From assembly GCA_000827205.1 (NCBI GenBank), contig KN832558.1, forward strand, positions 392,792 to 456,791: a DNA stretch of 64,000 bases, given 5' to 3'. The DNA comes from Plicaturopsis crispa FD-325 SS-3. Lineage: Eukaryota; Basidiomycota; Agaricomycetes; Amylocorticiales; Amylocorticiaceae. The notes below the pieces were generated by a model. That model was not told the DNA's origin, did not search any database, and worked only from the letters and a program-made list of their open reading frames with translations. Both the position numbers and the translations under genes were made by a program. Positions 33,819 through 44,676 of the stretch are shown in pieces (the first letter of the stretch is position 1; each line of letters opens with the position of its first letter).

Positions 33819-33826
33819 TAAAAGGA
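33819..33826 (+). promoter_or_regulatory. TATA-like box of the 33979 gene
   Basis: CATAAAAG followed by GACGG, 153 bp before the start codon; similar in sequence to the TATAAAAGG(G) boxes of the shorter paralogs. Confidence 0.45.
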
Positions 33827-33978
33827 CGGGGGCAGCGCTGCTGGACTCCCAAGCTCAACCCCCACCAGAAAAAAGTTGGTCTGCTCTCCCCATCTGCTCC
33901 TCGGTGCTCCCTCTCTCTGACAATATCTTATTTAGATCACCATCGCCATTTTTTGATCCATCTCTATCACTCAACACC

Positions 33979-34559
33979 ATGTCCAGTGACTCTGAAGCTC
34001 CACGCGGTGAGCGCATATCGCTCTCTTTGTTCGGGACTCTCATCTCACCGTGCACGCTTTTCCAGTCGAATCGGGCGGCTTCCAGGACGGCACCAGTGAG
34101 TATTCATGTTTCCCCGCGCTCGACGCCGCTCATCCAAACGCTAACACGCCTCCAGCCTACGAGAACTTCTTCGAAAAAGCCGCCGAGCTCGACCCGCAGA
34201 ACGCCGACTACCTCTCCGGCCTCGAGCGCGCCCGCGCAGGGCTCGACCAATTCAACTTCCAAATCCGCGCCGCGCGCGGTCTCCTCGAGTGGACCTACAA
34301 GAGCTCCAACGGCACCACCGTCGCAGGCGCCGCTGCCTCGAACCGCGTGGGCTTCGGGAACTTCTCGATCGGCCCGCCGCTGGAGACGCACTTCGAGGGC
34401 AACGGCACGTTTAGGCTCATTGTGCACGCGTCGCAGCGGGCGACGCTGGAGTTGATCCCGGAGACGCCGCATTTGGGGTCTATCGCGGCGACGGGGGTGG
34501 GGAGGCATGAGGGGCTTGGGTCGAACGTGCTCTTCGTGGGCCGCTTCTGGCAGATTTGA
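33979..34559 (+). CDS. Small beta-rich protein family, longer member (153 aa)
   Basis: Exons 33979-34006, 34066-34095 and 34156-34559 sum to 154 codons with the stop. After a short acidic start (MSSDSEAPR) comes a helical insertion (YENFFEKAAELDPQNADYLS) absent from the 109-aa paralogs, then a beta-rich region that aligns with them: LDQFNFQIRAARGLLEWTY against NDQELHIRIENGKLFWTI, and GNGTFRLIVHASQRATLEL against SPGTFALF plus strand. The last part GSNVLFVGRFWQI replaces GHYTLKG. The 3' flank (GTTTTCCAGACGTCG, ATGTTACTGTC, TGTACTTGTA) resembles the 3' flanks of the two genes downstream, which supports common descent. No signal peptide. Function unknown. Confidence 0.8.
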
Positions 34560-36225
34560 GCGGGGCCGATTGCTCTGAATAGGTGGGTGGTTGGGGTCTC
34601 GCCATGTATCCAATGCGCCGCATTTGCTTCTGCTGATCACGTTTTCCAGACGTCGCCAAGCCTCACAAAGATGTTACTGTCCTCTCCGCCGCTGTACTTG
34701 TACTTGTATCTCGTTTGCCTGTCTGAATCGAAACAACACGGTGTATTTGTTTTCGTTCTTCGTCCTTTGTGTTCCCACAAAACCGGCAAGCAGGACATGG
34801 CCAGACGAGAACACCCGAGGTCGAAGTGATTGTTTCGCGGTAGAGTCCGAGGTTAAGTCCGGATAAGTAGCGTGGCACATTTGGTAGGCGTTGTTTGGTG
34901 CTGCCGCCCCAGCCAAACATTGCCTCGGCTAATTCACACACGCTCCCTGTCTTCAAGTTTTCAACGTTTCTTGCAGACCACTACTATGCAGCTTGTATCG
35001 TCTCAATATGCCACTCTCAATCGACCGTGCATGATTGCATGGCCTCGAAACCGGCGCCCCATGGATCGAGCCTAGTAGTAGCGTTCGCTGAGTCGGATCC
35101 GCCGTCCTCCACGCCTTTTTGTCCAATGCTGTCTCGATCGTCCGTGATGACTCGGATGCACGCCTCTCTTGGACCCGTATAGCGGCAGCAGATTGCCCAG
35201 GTTCTGCTGTCCAAGGAGTGTTTATTAGCTTCTCAGAAATCCATGGGCTACGGATGTCTCATCGCGCTATCTTCCAAGTGGGGCTCAGCCGATTCTCTTT
35301 ACCTCCCCTCGTTGCTCTACGAGCTTGCCATCTGAAAAGGGCTGCACACCTGTTCGGTCTTAGCATCCTGTGAGCTCCTTTGTCTTTTCATTTTGGCCTC
35401 AAATTCTTACCCGTGTAGGCTAGCCTCGAGCCCAACTTGTTAATCTTCATCTCCGGGAAGCCAGCAGGCTTGTCGTGCTCGTCTTCCGTGGATGAAATGG
35501 GGTATGTACGTGTGCGTCGATTCTATCTGGGTGTTCTAAGAGACCCGTACGCCGTCTCCTCGCAAGGTCTCCCACCCGAACGACAGTCATAATCCCCTCA
35601 CCCTAGTTAACAAATCTGCTTGTACTCAGCTTGAGTGTACCGGTACGTGGGCTCGTGGAGCAGCTCCACGCTAATGTGAGATCCGGTGAGTCTAGATACC
35701 ACCCACGACATCGATATGGCATCGCTCATTTTCTCGACGTTCAATGCAGCGTATCGACTGGCTTCTCGATCGTTCATTGAAAATACAGAGACGTTTCGAG
35801 GACATGATACTTACGGCACTCGCTGCCTCGCACGCGTCGATGCAGACATCGCAGAGCGCTATGCCTAGGCCCGTTGCGACTCAACTCCAATGGAATTCCG
35901 TTCGCGTTATCCCCTTCCTCCTTTCGTTGCGCGAGCCAGTGGGCCAAATGCATAGTGGTCGATCCAACGGGGTTAGGAAAGGCCAGGACGAAGCAGAACC
36001 GAGCACCCGTCCTCGGAAGAGGTTGCGTCCACGATCCAAGCTTTAAGGCTCTGTATCCTCGAAAGCTCATCAAGTACCGGGAAACCGAATCTCGCTGCAG
36101 TACAAAAGGACAGATGCGAAGCTCCAAGAATCATAGGTCCCGCCTATACTGCAAAACATCGTACGCCCTCAGTCCCCCTTTGGTTGTCCACTCTTTGATA
36201 TCCTGTAGCAGGAAAAAAATCGACC
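34560..36225. other. Segment duplicated with the small beta-rich genes
   Basis: Patchy similarity to 36.6-38.58 kb and to 18.0-18.9 kb (minus), e.g. GTCCGTGATGACTCGGATGC at about 35140 and 37308. No intact gene seen. A degenerate TATA (TACAAAAG, 36101-36108) belongs to the next gene. Confidence 0.5.
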
Positions 36226-36610
36226 ATGTCTGCACGTAAGGGCCTCCCCTCGTCGCTGTCAACGTGTATATCGGTGACTCAAACCATAGCCTCTCTACGC
36301 AGCCGAGTGGCAAGAGCTCCGCATTCGCATCAGAAACGACGAGCTGCTGTGGTCATTCTTGAACCTGGAAGGCCGCGTCGGCCGGCCCGTGCCGGGGTCG
36401 CAGGAAGAGTCGACCCTCGTTGGGCGGCCAATCCGAGCCCCGCGCTCCCCTGGGGTGTTCAGGCTGTATGTCACCGAAAACTCAGTGGCCTTGTCGATGA
36501 ACCCTCGCGGCGTAGGTGATCCGCCGGTGACATGGCAAGGGAGGGGCACCCTCCCGAGCGCTATTCGGGCCGGCGGATCGTTCCTTGGGAATTACACAGT
36601 CAATGGCTAG
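36226..36610 (+). CDS. Small beta-rich protein family, member 2 (105 aa)
   Basis: Micro-exon 36226-36235 (Met-Ser-Ala plus one base), phase-1 intron, exon 2 36303-36610; 106 codons with TAG. The protein starts MSAPEWQELRIRIRNDELLW and keeps the family landmarks: LNLEGRVGRPVPGSQEES, TLVGRPIRAPRSPGVFRL, VTWQGRGTLPSAIRAG and a terminal NYTVNG. Compared with members 1 and 3 it is slightly shorter and more basic, and its TATA box has changed to TACAAAAG, so expression may be weaker. Soluble, no signal peptide; function unknown. Confidence 0.78.
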
Positions 36611-38431
36611 GTGCTTAGGTACCTTCGACACTGGATTTCGTTGGGTCTTCGCTGATTTATTTTGCCAGATGTCGTGCTCCGTCAATTGGCATGGAGTTGA
36701 AGATCCAAATGTTACTGTCTGTGTGCCTATACTTGTATCCTGTCCCGCTGTGCCCAACGTCAATCAACGCGATTTCGTGTTTGTGGTCTTGACGTGCTGA
36801 TCACTCGATACTGACGACACCCTCCCCCGCCAGGTCTCACCGAGCCAATCATCCCCGAAATCGCATCGCATCGCACGCCAAAACTGCATTGCTCGTGTCC
36901 GAAAATTGAAATTGCACCCTCTGCGTCTCTCAGAAACGTTACCAGTCAAATCGAACAACCCACCACGCACGACTCAGGATTCAGGCAAGTAGGCTGCTAC
37001 TGGTATTAATGACTCAGATATAGGCAGGTACTCTAAAACCACGGACACGTCGGCATTTCCAAGGTCGACGTCGCGCGCTGCTGCTCTCGCAAGGTCGCGC
37101 TTGGCACTGTGTCTCCGACTGACCTCTTGCCAAATCAGCCTACTGCCGCCCATGTACTGTCGATCTCCTTCTCTGCGCTCGCCGACGCGATATCGCAAAC
37201 AATGAGAAGAAGTGGACTCGCCACGCACCTCCTTGGTAGTCTCCCATATTCTGACATAAATTTCAGAAGAAGGATGGCAGTCGATTTTCCTAATGTATTG
37301 GTCGTCCGTGATGACTCGGATGCACGCCTGCCTTAGACAAGTAGATTGCCCAAGTTCTGCTGTCCGAGCAGGGTCGCTTAGCTTCTCCGCAACTTATGCA
37401 CAATGGCTGTCGCATGTTCATCGGATCTTCCAAGTCGGGCAACACGAATTCTTCTGGATTCTTATCCTCTCTCCTCGTTTCCCCACAAGCTTTCCACACC
37501 GTGTATTTCCAGGCTGCTTTTGTGCTCAATCTTCGCATCTCCCGTGCGCTCATGTCTGGGAATTCCCACCTGGAAAGCATGTCGGTCGGTCTTTGTATAT
37601 CTGGTCTCCAAAACACCAACAGGCCAGCCGTGCTCGTCTTCCGTCGCGCACCACCTGCACCCCCATGAGGCATGTACTCTGGCGTCGATTCTATCTTGCC
37701 GTTGCATGAAACCCGTACGCCGTCTGCGCCGCGAGCTCTGCCGCACAGACACGCTGTACCTTTGGCGTAAACGGCAGGGGTGTGGTCTATAGAAAGTACA
37801 CCTCAGACCTAGTCAGCATGCCTGCTTGTGCCCAGGACGAGTGTAGTATCGGAACATGGTCTCGTGGAATTCCAAGCCGATGTGAAGTTTGGTGAGTCTA
37901 GTGTTCACGACACCGAAATCGTACCACTCATCTCCCGTCGCATGATCATGTAGCTTATCGACGGACTGCCAGCTCGACCAAATGCACCGAGGCGTTCAGC
38001 TGAGGACATGCTACTTCCAGCACTTGCTACACCGCGCATATGTCGGCTAGGAGTGGCAGTCTTTGCTGTGCGTCTCGAATTTCAGTGCAGCAGATTGAGT
38101 ATGCAATCAACAATGACAAGTTTGTTTATAGTGCTTCGTATCGTGGTTAGGATCGGTCACTATGCACTACCCGAGGGACCCAGAAGCTATGGTCGCTTCA
38201 GGAGTTTCAATACCCAGGACCGTCGCGATGTTCCTCTGGTGGATTCACCACTTCCTCCTCATCGTAGCGTGAGCTAGTGGGCCGATTGTACAGTCATCCA
38301 TTCAGTGGGGGCGAGAATAGAACCGGCACAAGGAGCGTCGATCTTTGGGTGGCACCACAAGCTTGTTTGTGGGCTCGTCCTCTCAATTTCTGATCGAACT
38401 GCGGCCCCCCAAAATATGAATTTCACTGCGA
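36611..38431. other. Duplicated upstream segment, no intact gene
   Basis: Begins with the 3' flank of member 2 (TTTTGCCAGATGTCG at about 36660, also at about 39040 after member 3). The stretch 37.3-37.8 kb matches the minus strand at 18.6-18.9 kb. Possibly a relic gene copied with each family member. Confidence 0.5.
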
Positions 38432-38439
38432 TATAAAAG
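38432..38439 (+). promoter_or_regulatory. TATA box of small beta-rich member 3
   Basis: TATAAAAG followed by GGCAGATGCAAAGCCCC, then GCCTACACT and GTACGCCC; the same ordered block lies before member 1 on the other strand. Confidence 0.75.
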
Positions 38440-38586
38440 GGCAGATGCAAAGCCCCAAGACCCCCAGGTTACGCCTACACTCCAGAAAATTTGTACGCCC
38501 TTCATCTTTCTCCCCTTGTTGTCCTCTTTTTGATTCCCCGTAGCAGGAAAAAACTACTCCATCTTACCACTCTATCATCCAACAAA

Positions 38587-38984
38587 ATGTCTGCGCGTAA
38601 GGGCCTTCCCTCCATCCTCGTCGCCAACATGCGTATCGGAGACTCACACAACGCCCCCTCTGCGCAGGCCGCCCCGACAGCGATCAAGAGCTCTACATCC
38701 ACATCGAAGACGAGACGCTGCTGTGGTCCATAGGCTCGCAGCTAGAAGGCCGCGCCTACGATGCCGTGCCGGGGGCGCAGGGCGAGTTCACCGTCTTTGG
38801 ACGGCCGATTCAGGTGCCGCACGGGCCTGGGACGTTCACGCTGTCTATTGCCAACAGCTCGGCGATCTTGGTGCTGACCTCTCATGGTGATGCTGAAGCA
38901 CCCGTGAGCTGGGAGGGGCGCGGCAGCCCCCCTGGCGGCCTTCAGGGAAGGGGATGGACTGGAGCCTACATAATCAAGAGTTAA
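38587..38984 (+). CDS. Small beta-rich protein family, member 3 (108 aa)
   Basis: Micro-exon 38587-38596, phase-1 intron 38597-38667, exon 2 38668-38984; 109 codons with TAA. The product reads MSARRPDSDQELYIHIEDET, then LLWSIGSQLEGRA, FTVFGRPIQVPHGPGTFTLS, VSWEGRGSPPGGLQG and a C-terminal AYIIKS. It is closest to member 1 in the WEGRGSPPG stretch. A probable cytosolic beta-sandwich-like protein; the length and strand pattern would fit a lectin or similar binding protein, but no binding motif is recognised and this is only a guess. Confidence 0.8.
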
Positions 38985-40550
38985 TCGCTCATTAGGTGCT
39001 ACCCAAACTAACTCTCGTCGCCCCGTTGCTGATTCGTTTTGCCAGATGTCGAGCCCCCTCAATCGGTACTGAGCCGAAGACCCAGTGTTGCTGCTTGTAC
39101 GCTTGTACTTGTTCTTGTCCCGCTGCGCCCGAATTGAATTCACTCGGTTTCGTGTCTATGGTCCTGACGCGGTGAGGTCACAATGTTCCCGTCCCCAGGA
39201 GCTGGGACGGCGGGCGCGCCACAAGAGATGCATCCTCTCAAGAACATGCGTCGCGCGCTTGAACGAGTCGTGCCAGGCGCTGCTGAAACTTGTTGTGCTG
39301 AAGCAACCACTGGATCGAGTTATAATTATTGGACACGATGTCCAAGACATGCAAGTGCGACGATATGCGCTGTACAAGTCTTACGTAGATTGAGAGAAGT
39401 AAAAGGGCAGTGGCGTAGCCATACACGTCTAAATAAAAACTAGAGCGGGGTGGCCCACCAAGGGAGGGCATCGAGTTTGTTGGGAGAGCAAGTCTCCAGA
39501 GCATGCTCTGGAGAATTGACGCCGAGATCAAATCAAGATCAAACCAAACAATGCTCTCGGCGAGTTCGGCAACGCTCGGCAACGCTCGGCAGCGGTTCGG
39601 GAATTTCGCGGTTGACGTAATTTCTGTCCCCTGCGCCGCCGCTAACATTCCGCTCGAATATACAAAGTGGATTTTCAGCTATAAGGGTGTCCCTTGAGCA
39701 GAGGTGGACAGGCATACGCAGGGAGGAAGCCTATCATAGTTCGTCTCCGTTTTGGGCGCGATTTTTCGTCAATTTTTAAGGCAAGCCACTGAACTGCTTG
39801 CTAGCAAGATGTCTAGTACTACCAGGATGGCCGTGTTTCGTCGTGAAGTCAAGGTGCTTTAAGACGGTCATCCTGGCATCATGTCACCTGCTTAATATAT
39901 TAGATTGAAGTGCAAACTGTGTACTGAGGCCTGAGGAGCGCAGCGACGGCGGCGCACACCAAAAATGATTATGTAAAAACAAAACTTTGAGTGTCGGCGC
40001 CACGAATGTCAAGCGCACTCGTTCGACGATAAAAAAATTACAATAAAAGGTCGAGTATATGTTTCTACAGGACTTCTACATCGCGGGAAAGGTCGTGCCG
40101 CGAAAAATGGCGAGCGGGAGTGCCACTGGCGTTGAGTAGCGGCGGGAAGCCTGCCAGGTGCCAGGTGGCCGGCTTTGATGGGAATTGGCGCCGAGATCGC
40201 GGGGGACTGTTTGTTCAAGGGTCCATTAGCGCCCGGAATTCGCCGGTTCTCTGGAGACTTGCTCTCCCAGCAAACTCGATCTCCTGCACCAAGGAGAAGA
40301 CGGATGAGGGTGAAAGGTTGAGCTCGAGCGCCCGTCAAGGTTGCGTTTTGCAATTGTATGCTGTGGATGCGGATTTGAGCCCTGCAACCTCATGCAGAGT
40401 CGCCGCAACGCCGCCCATCTCTCCATAGAAGTTAGCTAGCCCACGCTACGACGGCCACAGTAGCAGCGCACGTCTACGGATACCTCTGCATGCCTGACCC
40501 CTTGAAAGCCTTTATATCCTCTCGCTCGGACCTCCGCACGGACGCAGGGT
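38985..40550. other. Intergenic with an inverted repeat pair
   Basis: Sequence at about 39469-39500 (TCGAGTTTGTTGGGAGAGCA then AGTCTCCAGAG) recurs inverted at about 40249-40280 with few changes. Between them are a short hairpin (CCAGGATGGCCGT at about 39824, ACGGTCATCCTGG at about 39861) and a short tandem CGGCAACGCT (about 39570-39590). No gene recognised. Confidence 0.5.
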
Positions 40551-41721
40551 TTATTGGACTAAGCTAGAAGAGGCAGGTATGCAGAACGTCAGCGTCACGC
40601 ACGCGTCCGCCACGTCGCCAAGGTACACGTAGAGCAACACGCATTGGTTATCGCATATGCCTGCAGCACGCTCGTCAGCACGCGGACACATCGACAGGAG
40701 GGGGCACGATACGCACAGGCCGTAATGGCAGTTGGCACGACGTGGCTGTTGAGCACATTGAGGAGACCACGGAGGGAGACGCGCACGCTATCAAGTGCCT
40801 TGACTTCTTCCGGGTCGCCAGCGGCATCTTCATCGCGCGCTAGTGAAAGTCCCGTCGACATCCGGGTAAGTACCTTACATCGATATATATCGCAACCAAG
40901 AGTAATGACGCACCCTTCTGGGGAGTGGCACAGTCCGTCAGGGTCGTGTCGAGCACGACGCTCTCGGTGCTGATGCTTAGTACGAGCCGGCCCGCACCGT
41001 TTGCGTGCACGAGCAGGTCGTCCGAGAGCAGGCGCATGCGTTCCACGATCGCACGCAATTTCTGGAGAGGCGGGAGCGCGATGTAGATCTGCGCAAGACA
41101 TGTAATGCACACGAGACGGTGTGACGAGGGGATGGGGAGAGACGCACATTGGGTACAGGATACTGCGGCTCGGTCAGCGGGTCGGCGTCCTCTGGCATCA
41201 AGACATCGACGCGCACATCGTAGCTCGCGCGCACGCGGTACCCGGTGCGCGTCATCCCGCCGACCTCGAAGTTGAGGGCCGCGGAGTTGTTCTTTTTCAC
41301 GAGCTTCATTTCAACGTCTTCCGCAGCGGACGAGGGCGCAGTGACGCGCAGGGCGGCGAGGAGGGCTCCGGGCGAGAGGAGTACGGTGATTGTATTGTCC
41401 GCTTTGGACTCGATGCGGTAGGACGTGAAAAGCGAGGGTACCTTGATGGTTCTTAAACAGTGTAGTGAGCGACGGGGGTATCGCAGGACGTGTTGGGACG
41501 CCTGCTTACGACCAGGCCTGTATTCCACCCTCGTTCGCCTCGTTGTTGCAAGTAACGGTCATTTCCGTTTTGCTGAACGTGAAAACACATTTCGTTTGTA
41601 GCTTCTCGATCGCTTGTACGAGCCCTGTGTGCTAGGATGTCAATCTGTCTAGAGATACATACCGAGAGGAAGACGCACTGTAAAAGGTCGGCATGTTGTC
41701 TATCGATGTGCGAAATCGCAT
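40551..41721 (-). CDS. HUS1: HUS1-like checkpoint clamp subunit (289 aa)
   Basis: HUS1 forms the 9-1-1 ring with RAD9 and RAD1, a PCNA-like clamp loaded at DNA damage. Six exons (41721-41679, 41624-41510, 41451-41148, 41088-40914, 40839-40717, 40660-40551) sum to 290 codons with the stop. The start MRFRTSIDNMPTFYRVVQAI resembles the family's MKFRAKI opening; then CVFTFSKTEMTVTCN, SLFTSYRIES, SPGALLAALRV, VDVLMPEDADPLTEPQYPVP, and the second clamp half LPPLQKLRAIVERMRLLSDD with LVLSISTESVVLDTT. The C-terminus (VLLYVYLGDVADACVTLTFC, IPA) matches the end of HUS1 proteins. Length is close to the usual about 280 residues. No oddities in the exon chain. Confidence 0.9.
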
Positions 41722-42127
41722 GGTCGACGTCGCAAAGCAGAGCACCGGTACCGTCCGTATTCGCCGTCTCGAACTAGCGTCACATCCAGTGTGCGTACGT
41801 GCAGGGCCGGGTCGAAGTTCAGAAGCTGCAAGACCATAGGCATACTGATGTTGAGCGAATTGATAGGGCCGACTTTTCTGTATGCCTCTGCCTAGTACGT
41901 AGTATACTAGTATCAGTGTCGGGCTCGACGCGCTGCGAGGTATCACATATTGACCTCGGCGCGATGCAGTACGGAAGCAAGGTCTGTTACGAGTGAGTCA
42001 CTGACGGATGACGAGGTTGTAAAGCACATCAAATTCGCTGGATCGGCCGCAGACGTATATGTACTGGGTCGGCATGCAGCAAGTTGGACCACTCATAGAA
42101 AATACTAGAGACGTCCGATATTTGATA
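41722..42127. other. Intergenic between HUS1 and the DUF6533 array
   Basis: Contains the HUS1 promoter side and the 3' flank of the first DUF6533 gene. Nothing else recognised. Confidence 0.5.
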
Positions 42128-43898
42128 TCATTCCCACCGTTCCCGCTCTGAACTATCTATCGGCGGAAACTCGTGCAAAGTGATCGGCGAGGGCCCGTCT
42201 CCCAAACGAGTGGCCGAGATCGCTACGCCCGTCCCCTCGCTATGTCGATTCCAGCGCATCGGCATGCGGGCGGAGGGGTTGGACCCCGACGTCGTGAAGA
42301 CCGTATCTGCTGTGCTATTCGAGAGGATCCCCGTTTGCGCGGTCTTGTGCAGGTTGAGCATGAGCCGCGAGACCATGGTCACAGCGAGGCTAGTAGGAAT
42401 GGCGCGTTAATCTACGGGCACTATGTATGTCGCGGGTGTGGCTTACCAGCTGACGAACGTCGAGAGCAAACCTCTGACTTCCGAAGCCTTTTGCGGACGT
42501 TCGTCAGCACGCGTTAAGGTGGGAAGTATAGGGTGCAATTCACAGAGCTTAGCTGTGGACTGTGTCAGCAGAAAACTCCTTCGTCGTCAATCAAATGCAC
42601 GCACATAGTAAGTCAGCATGTTGGCAAGGTTGATCAGGACCATCACGCTGGTAGAAACGCGTAAATAACGGTCTGGGGTTTCGATCAGCGGCATATTTAC
42701 GCGAAATAGGCAGCACCTTGGACAGTCGGATCGTCAGTTGCAGGAATGAACAGGTGAGCATTCCGAATTGGCGCACCATCTCGTAGAATGACCGCGGTCA
42801 GCGTTATTCCACCTGAAAGGTAGTGAACGGCACGCCCTTTAGCGTACGTCCTCCATGCGGTAAGCACGAATATTGTCAGGTCGAAGACAAATAACGCCTC
42901 CCATGATATGGCAAACCCTTCGGCGACTCATGTCAGTACACAATGTCTTACTGTCGTGGAATAGAGGAAGACCGTACGGACTGCTCTGTGGAGGGAAAGA
43001 TAATACGCGTCAGTGGTGTCCTTGATAGTGCATACGTCTAACGAACACATACAGATACGCTCGGTCAACATCGTAACACCCTCCAAACCCCGAGACGATA
43101 GTGATATCCCCGGTGACAGTCGATGTTGCCCACTGTAGAGCGTAAGCAAGGTGAGGACGAAGCGCCCGTGACAGTCACTCGAATAGAACGCACGACAGTA
43201 GCACCGATCAGTATCATAGACATTCCGATGAGGAAAACGAGTATCCGCTTACTGCGAGCGTAGAGCGCGTATGTGCGTATAATCATGAGGGCTGTAGAGG
43301 TCGCTAAGTGCCCAATGAATCCCCGAGACAATACATGGACTCACTTCCGACAAATATCTGTGTGGCAATAAGGACATCCTGTTGAGCATTGTAGAACGTC
43401 TTGCAGCTTAGTATCAAACCCAACATAAGCACGGAAGAGGGTGCGGTGCAAAGAGTGATTTACGAACCTCTAATAACGTGTGCCGACTTAATCAATAACA
43501 GCGAACGCGGACTCGGCTAGACGCAACTGTACCTCTGTCGATAACGACCGATTTGTAAACGCAAGGATTGCGGCGTTGGAAGCCACGGATAGGTAGCGGT
43601 TGACGAGAAACAAAATGGAGGACGCCGACTTCGGTCGTCTCCAGATGAAATTCACTTCGTCTCCGAAGGTGAGGATCATATCGAAATATAATATCGCTGC
43701 GGTGCACCGTAAGTAAAGGATGTGGCTCAAGAAGTCCAATGCAACAGGACGCACTAATAGGTGCTACTTTCATACGGTTATACAAGACACTAGACCCGAC
43801 AATGTTAAACGTTTAGTTCAAAGTGCGCGTTCGATGCAAGGAGGAATGACTACTGACATGCTACTCGCAAGGGTTTCACTGTCTCCAGAATCCGCCAT
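42128..43898 (-). CDS. DUF6533 multi-pass membrane protein, copy 1
   Basis: Member of the Agaricomycete DUF6533 family of about seven-helix membrane proteins of unknown role. Exon 1 (from 43898) encodes MADSGDSETLASS and ends in phase 2; exon 2 encodes VLYNRMKVAPI and ends in phase 1; exon 3 carries the family signature ILYFDMILTFGDEVNFIWRR. Later segments are RTYALYARSKRILVFLIG (about 43.2 kb), WEALFVFDLTIFVLTAWRTY (about 42.87 kb) and VSRLMLNLHKTAQTG near the C-terminus, after which a hydrophilic tail runs to TGA at 42128. At least nine short exons. It is the closest relative of copy 5. Interior exon limits are approximate. Confidence 0.8.
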
Positions 43899-44676
43899 AT
43901 CTTGGTTCCTGTAGGCGGCCGAGCCGCAGAGGGGACGAGTGAAAAAGAGCCGTGCTCAGCGCTTGGACGCGCGATACGCTAAAGCGCTTTATTGTGAGGT
44001 GCGGATAGGTATTTTCAGAAGGCTTTCGATAGGTAGATAAGCTCTTCCTGCGTGCTCTCCGGGACTGGTCTTTGCTAGAGGGCGGCTCTCACTGATAGTC
44101 CCATAATCTGCACGATCTACGACCGAAAGATGTATATCAAGCTTGCGTCCTACACACACACTTGAATGTGGTTATGTCAGTATGCGACGATAGCGGAGGA
44201 GACGTGACCTTCGCACCGTAAATAAACATTCATATACCCTAGTCACTGGAACACAATTTTGCCTCCGCTGCTGAATGAAAGCGTGCCGGACCCCGGTCTC
44301 AGCCAGCGATACGTTTCAGGCCTTGACATGACCTGCTACGGCGAAACCATTGGACGGGCAGTGACGGTGAGTTTTAGACCAATGCTCGCAGCTTGGATAG
44401 CACCAGGAATAGATCACAAGCGGTGTTTCAAGAAGACATGATCGACGTCGAGGAAAGAGTGGTAGACCATAAGGCCTTCGGAGATGTATCGGGAGCGAAT
44501 CTAGTAAGCTTGAAGTACTGAGATTTGGATCCACGACCGTAATTATAGTCCTGGAAGGCACCGGAGGGCAAGATAAATCGAAATCTGGATGATAAGTATG
44601 TAGCATGGTTGTATAAGTACAAGCAAAGTGCTTGAACTTGAAGCTGCAATATGTAGAGATAGCGGGCACGGGCCTA
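43899..44676. other. Intergenic between DUF6533 copies 1 and 2
   Basis: No gene recognised; open frames at 44316-44669 (minus) show no family features. Confidence 0.45.
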
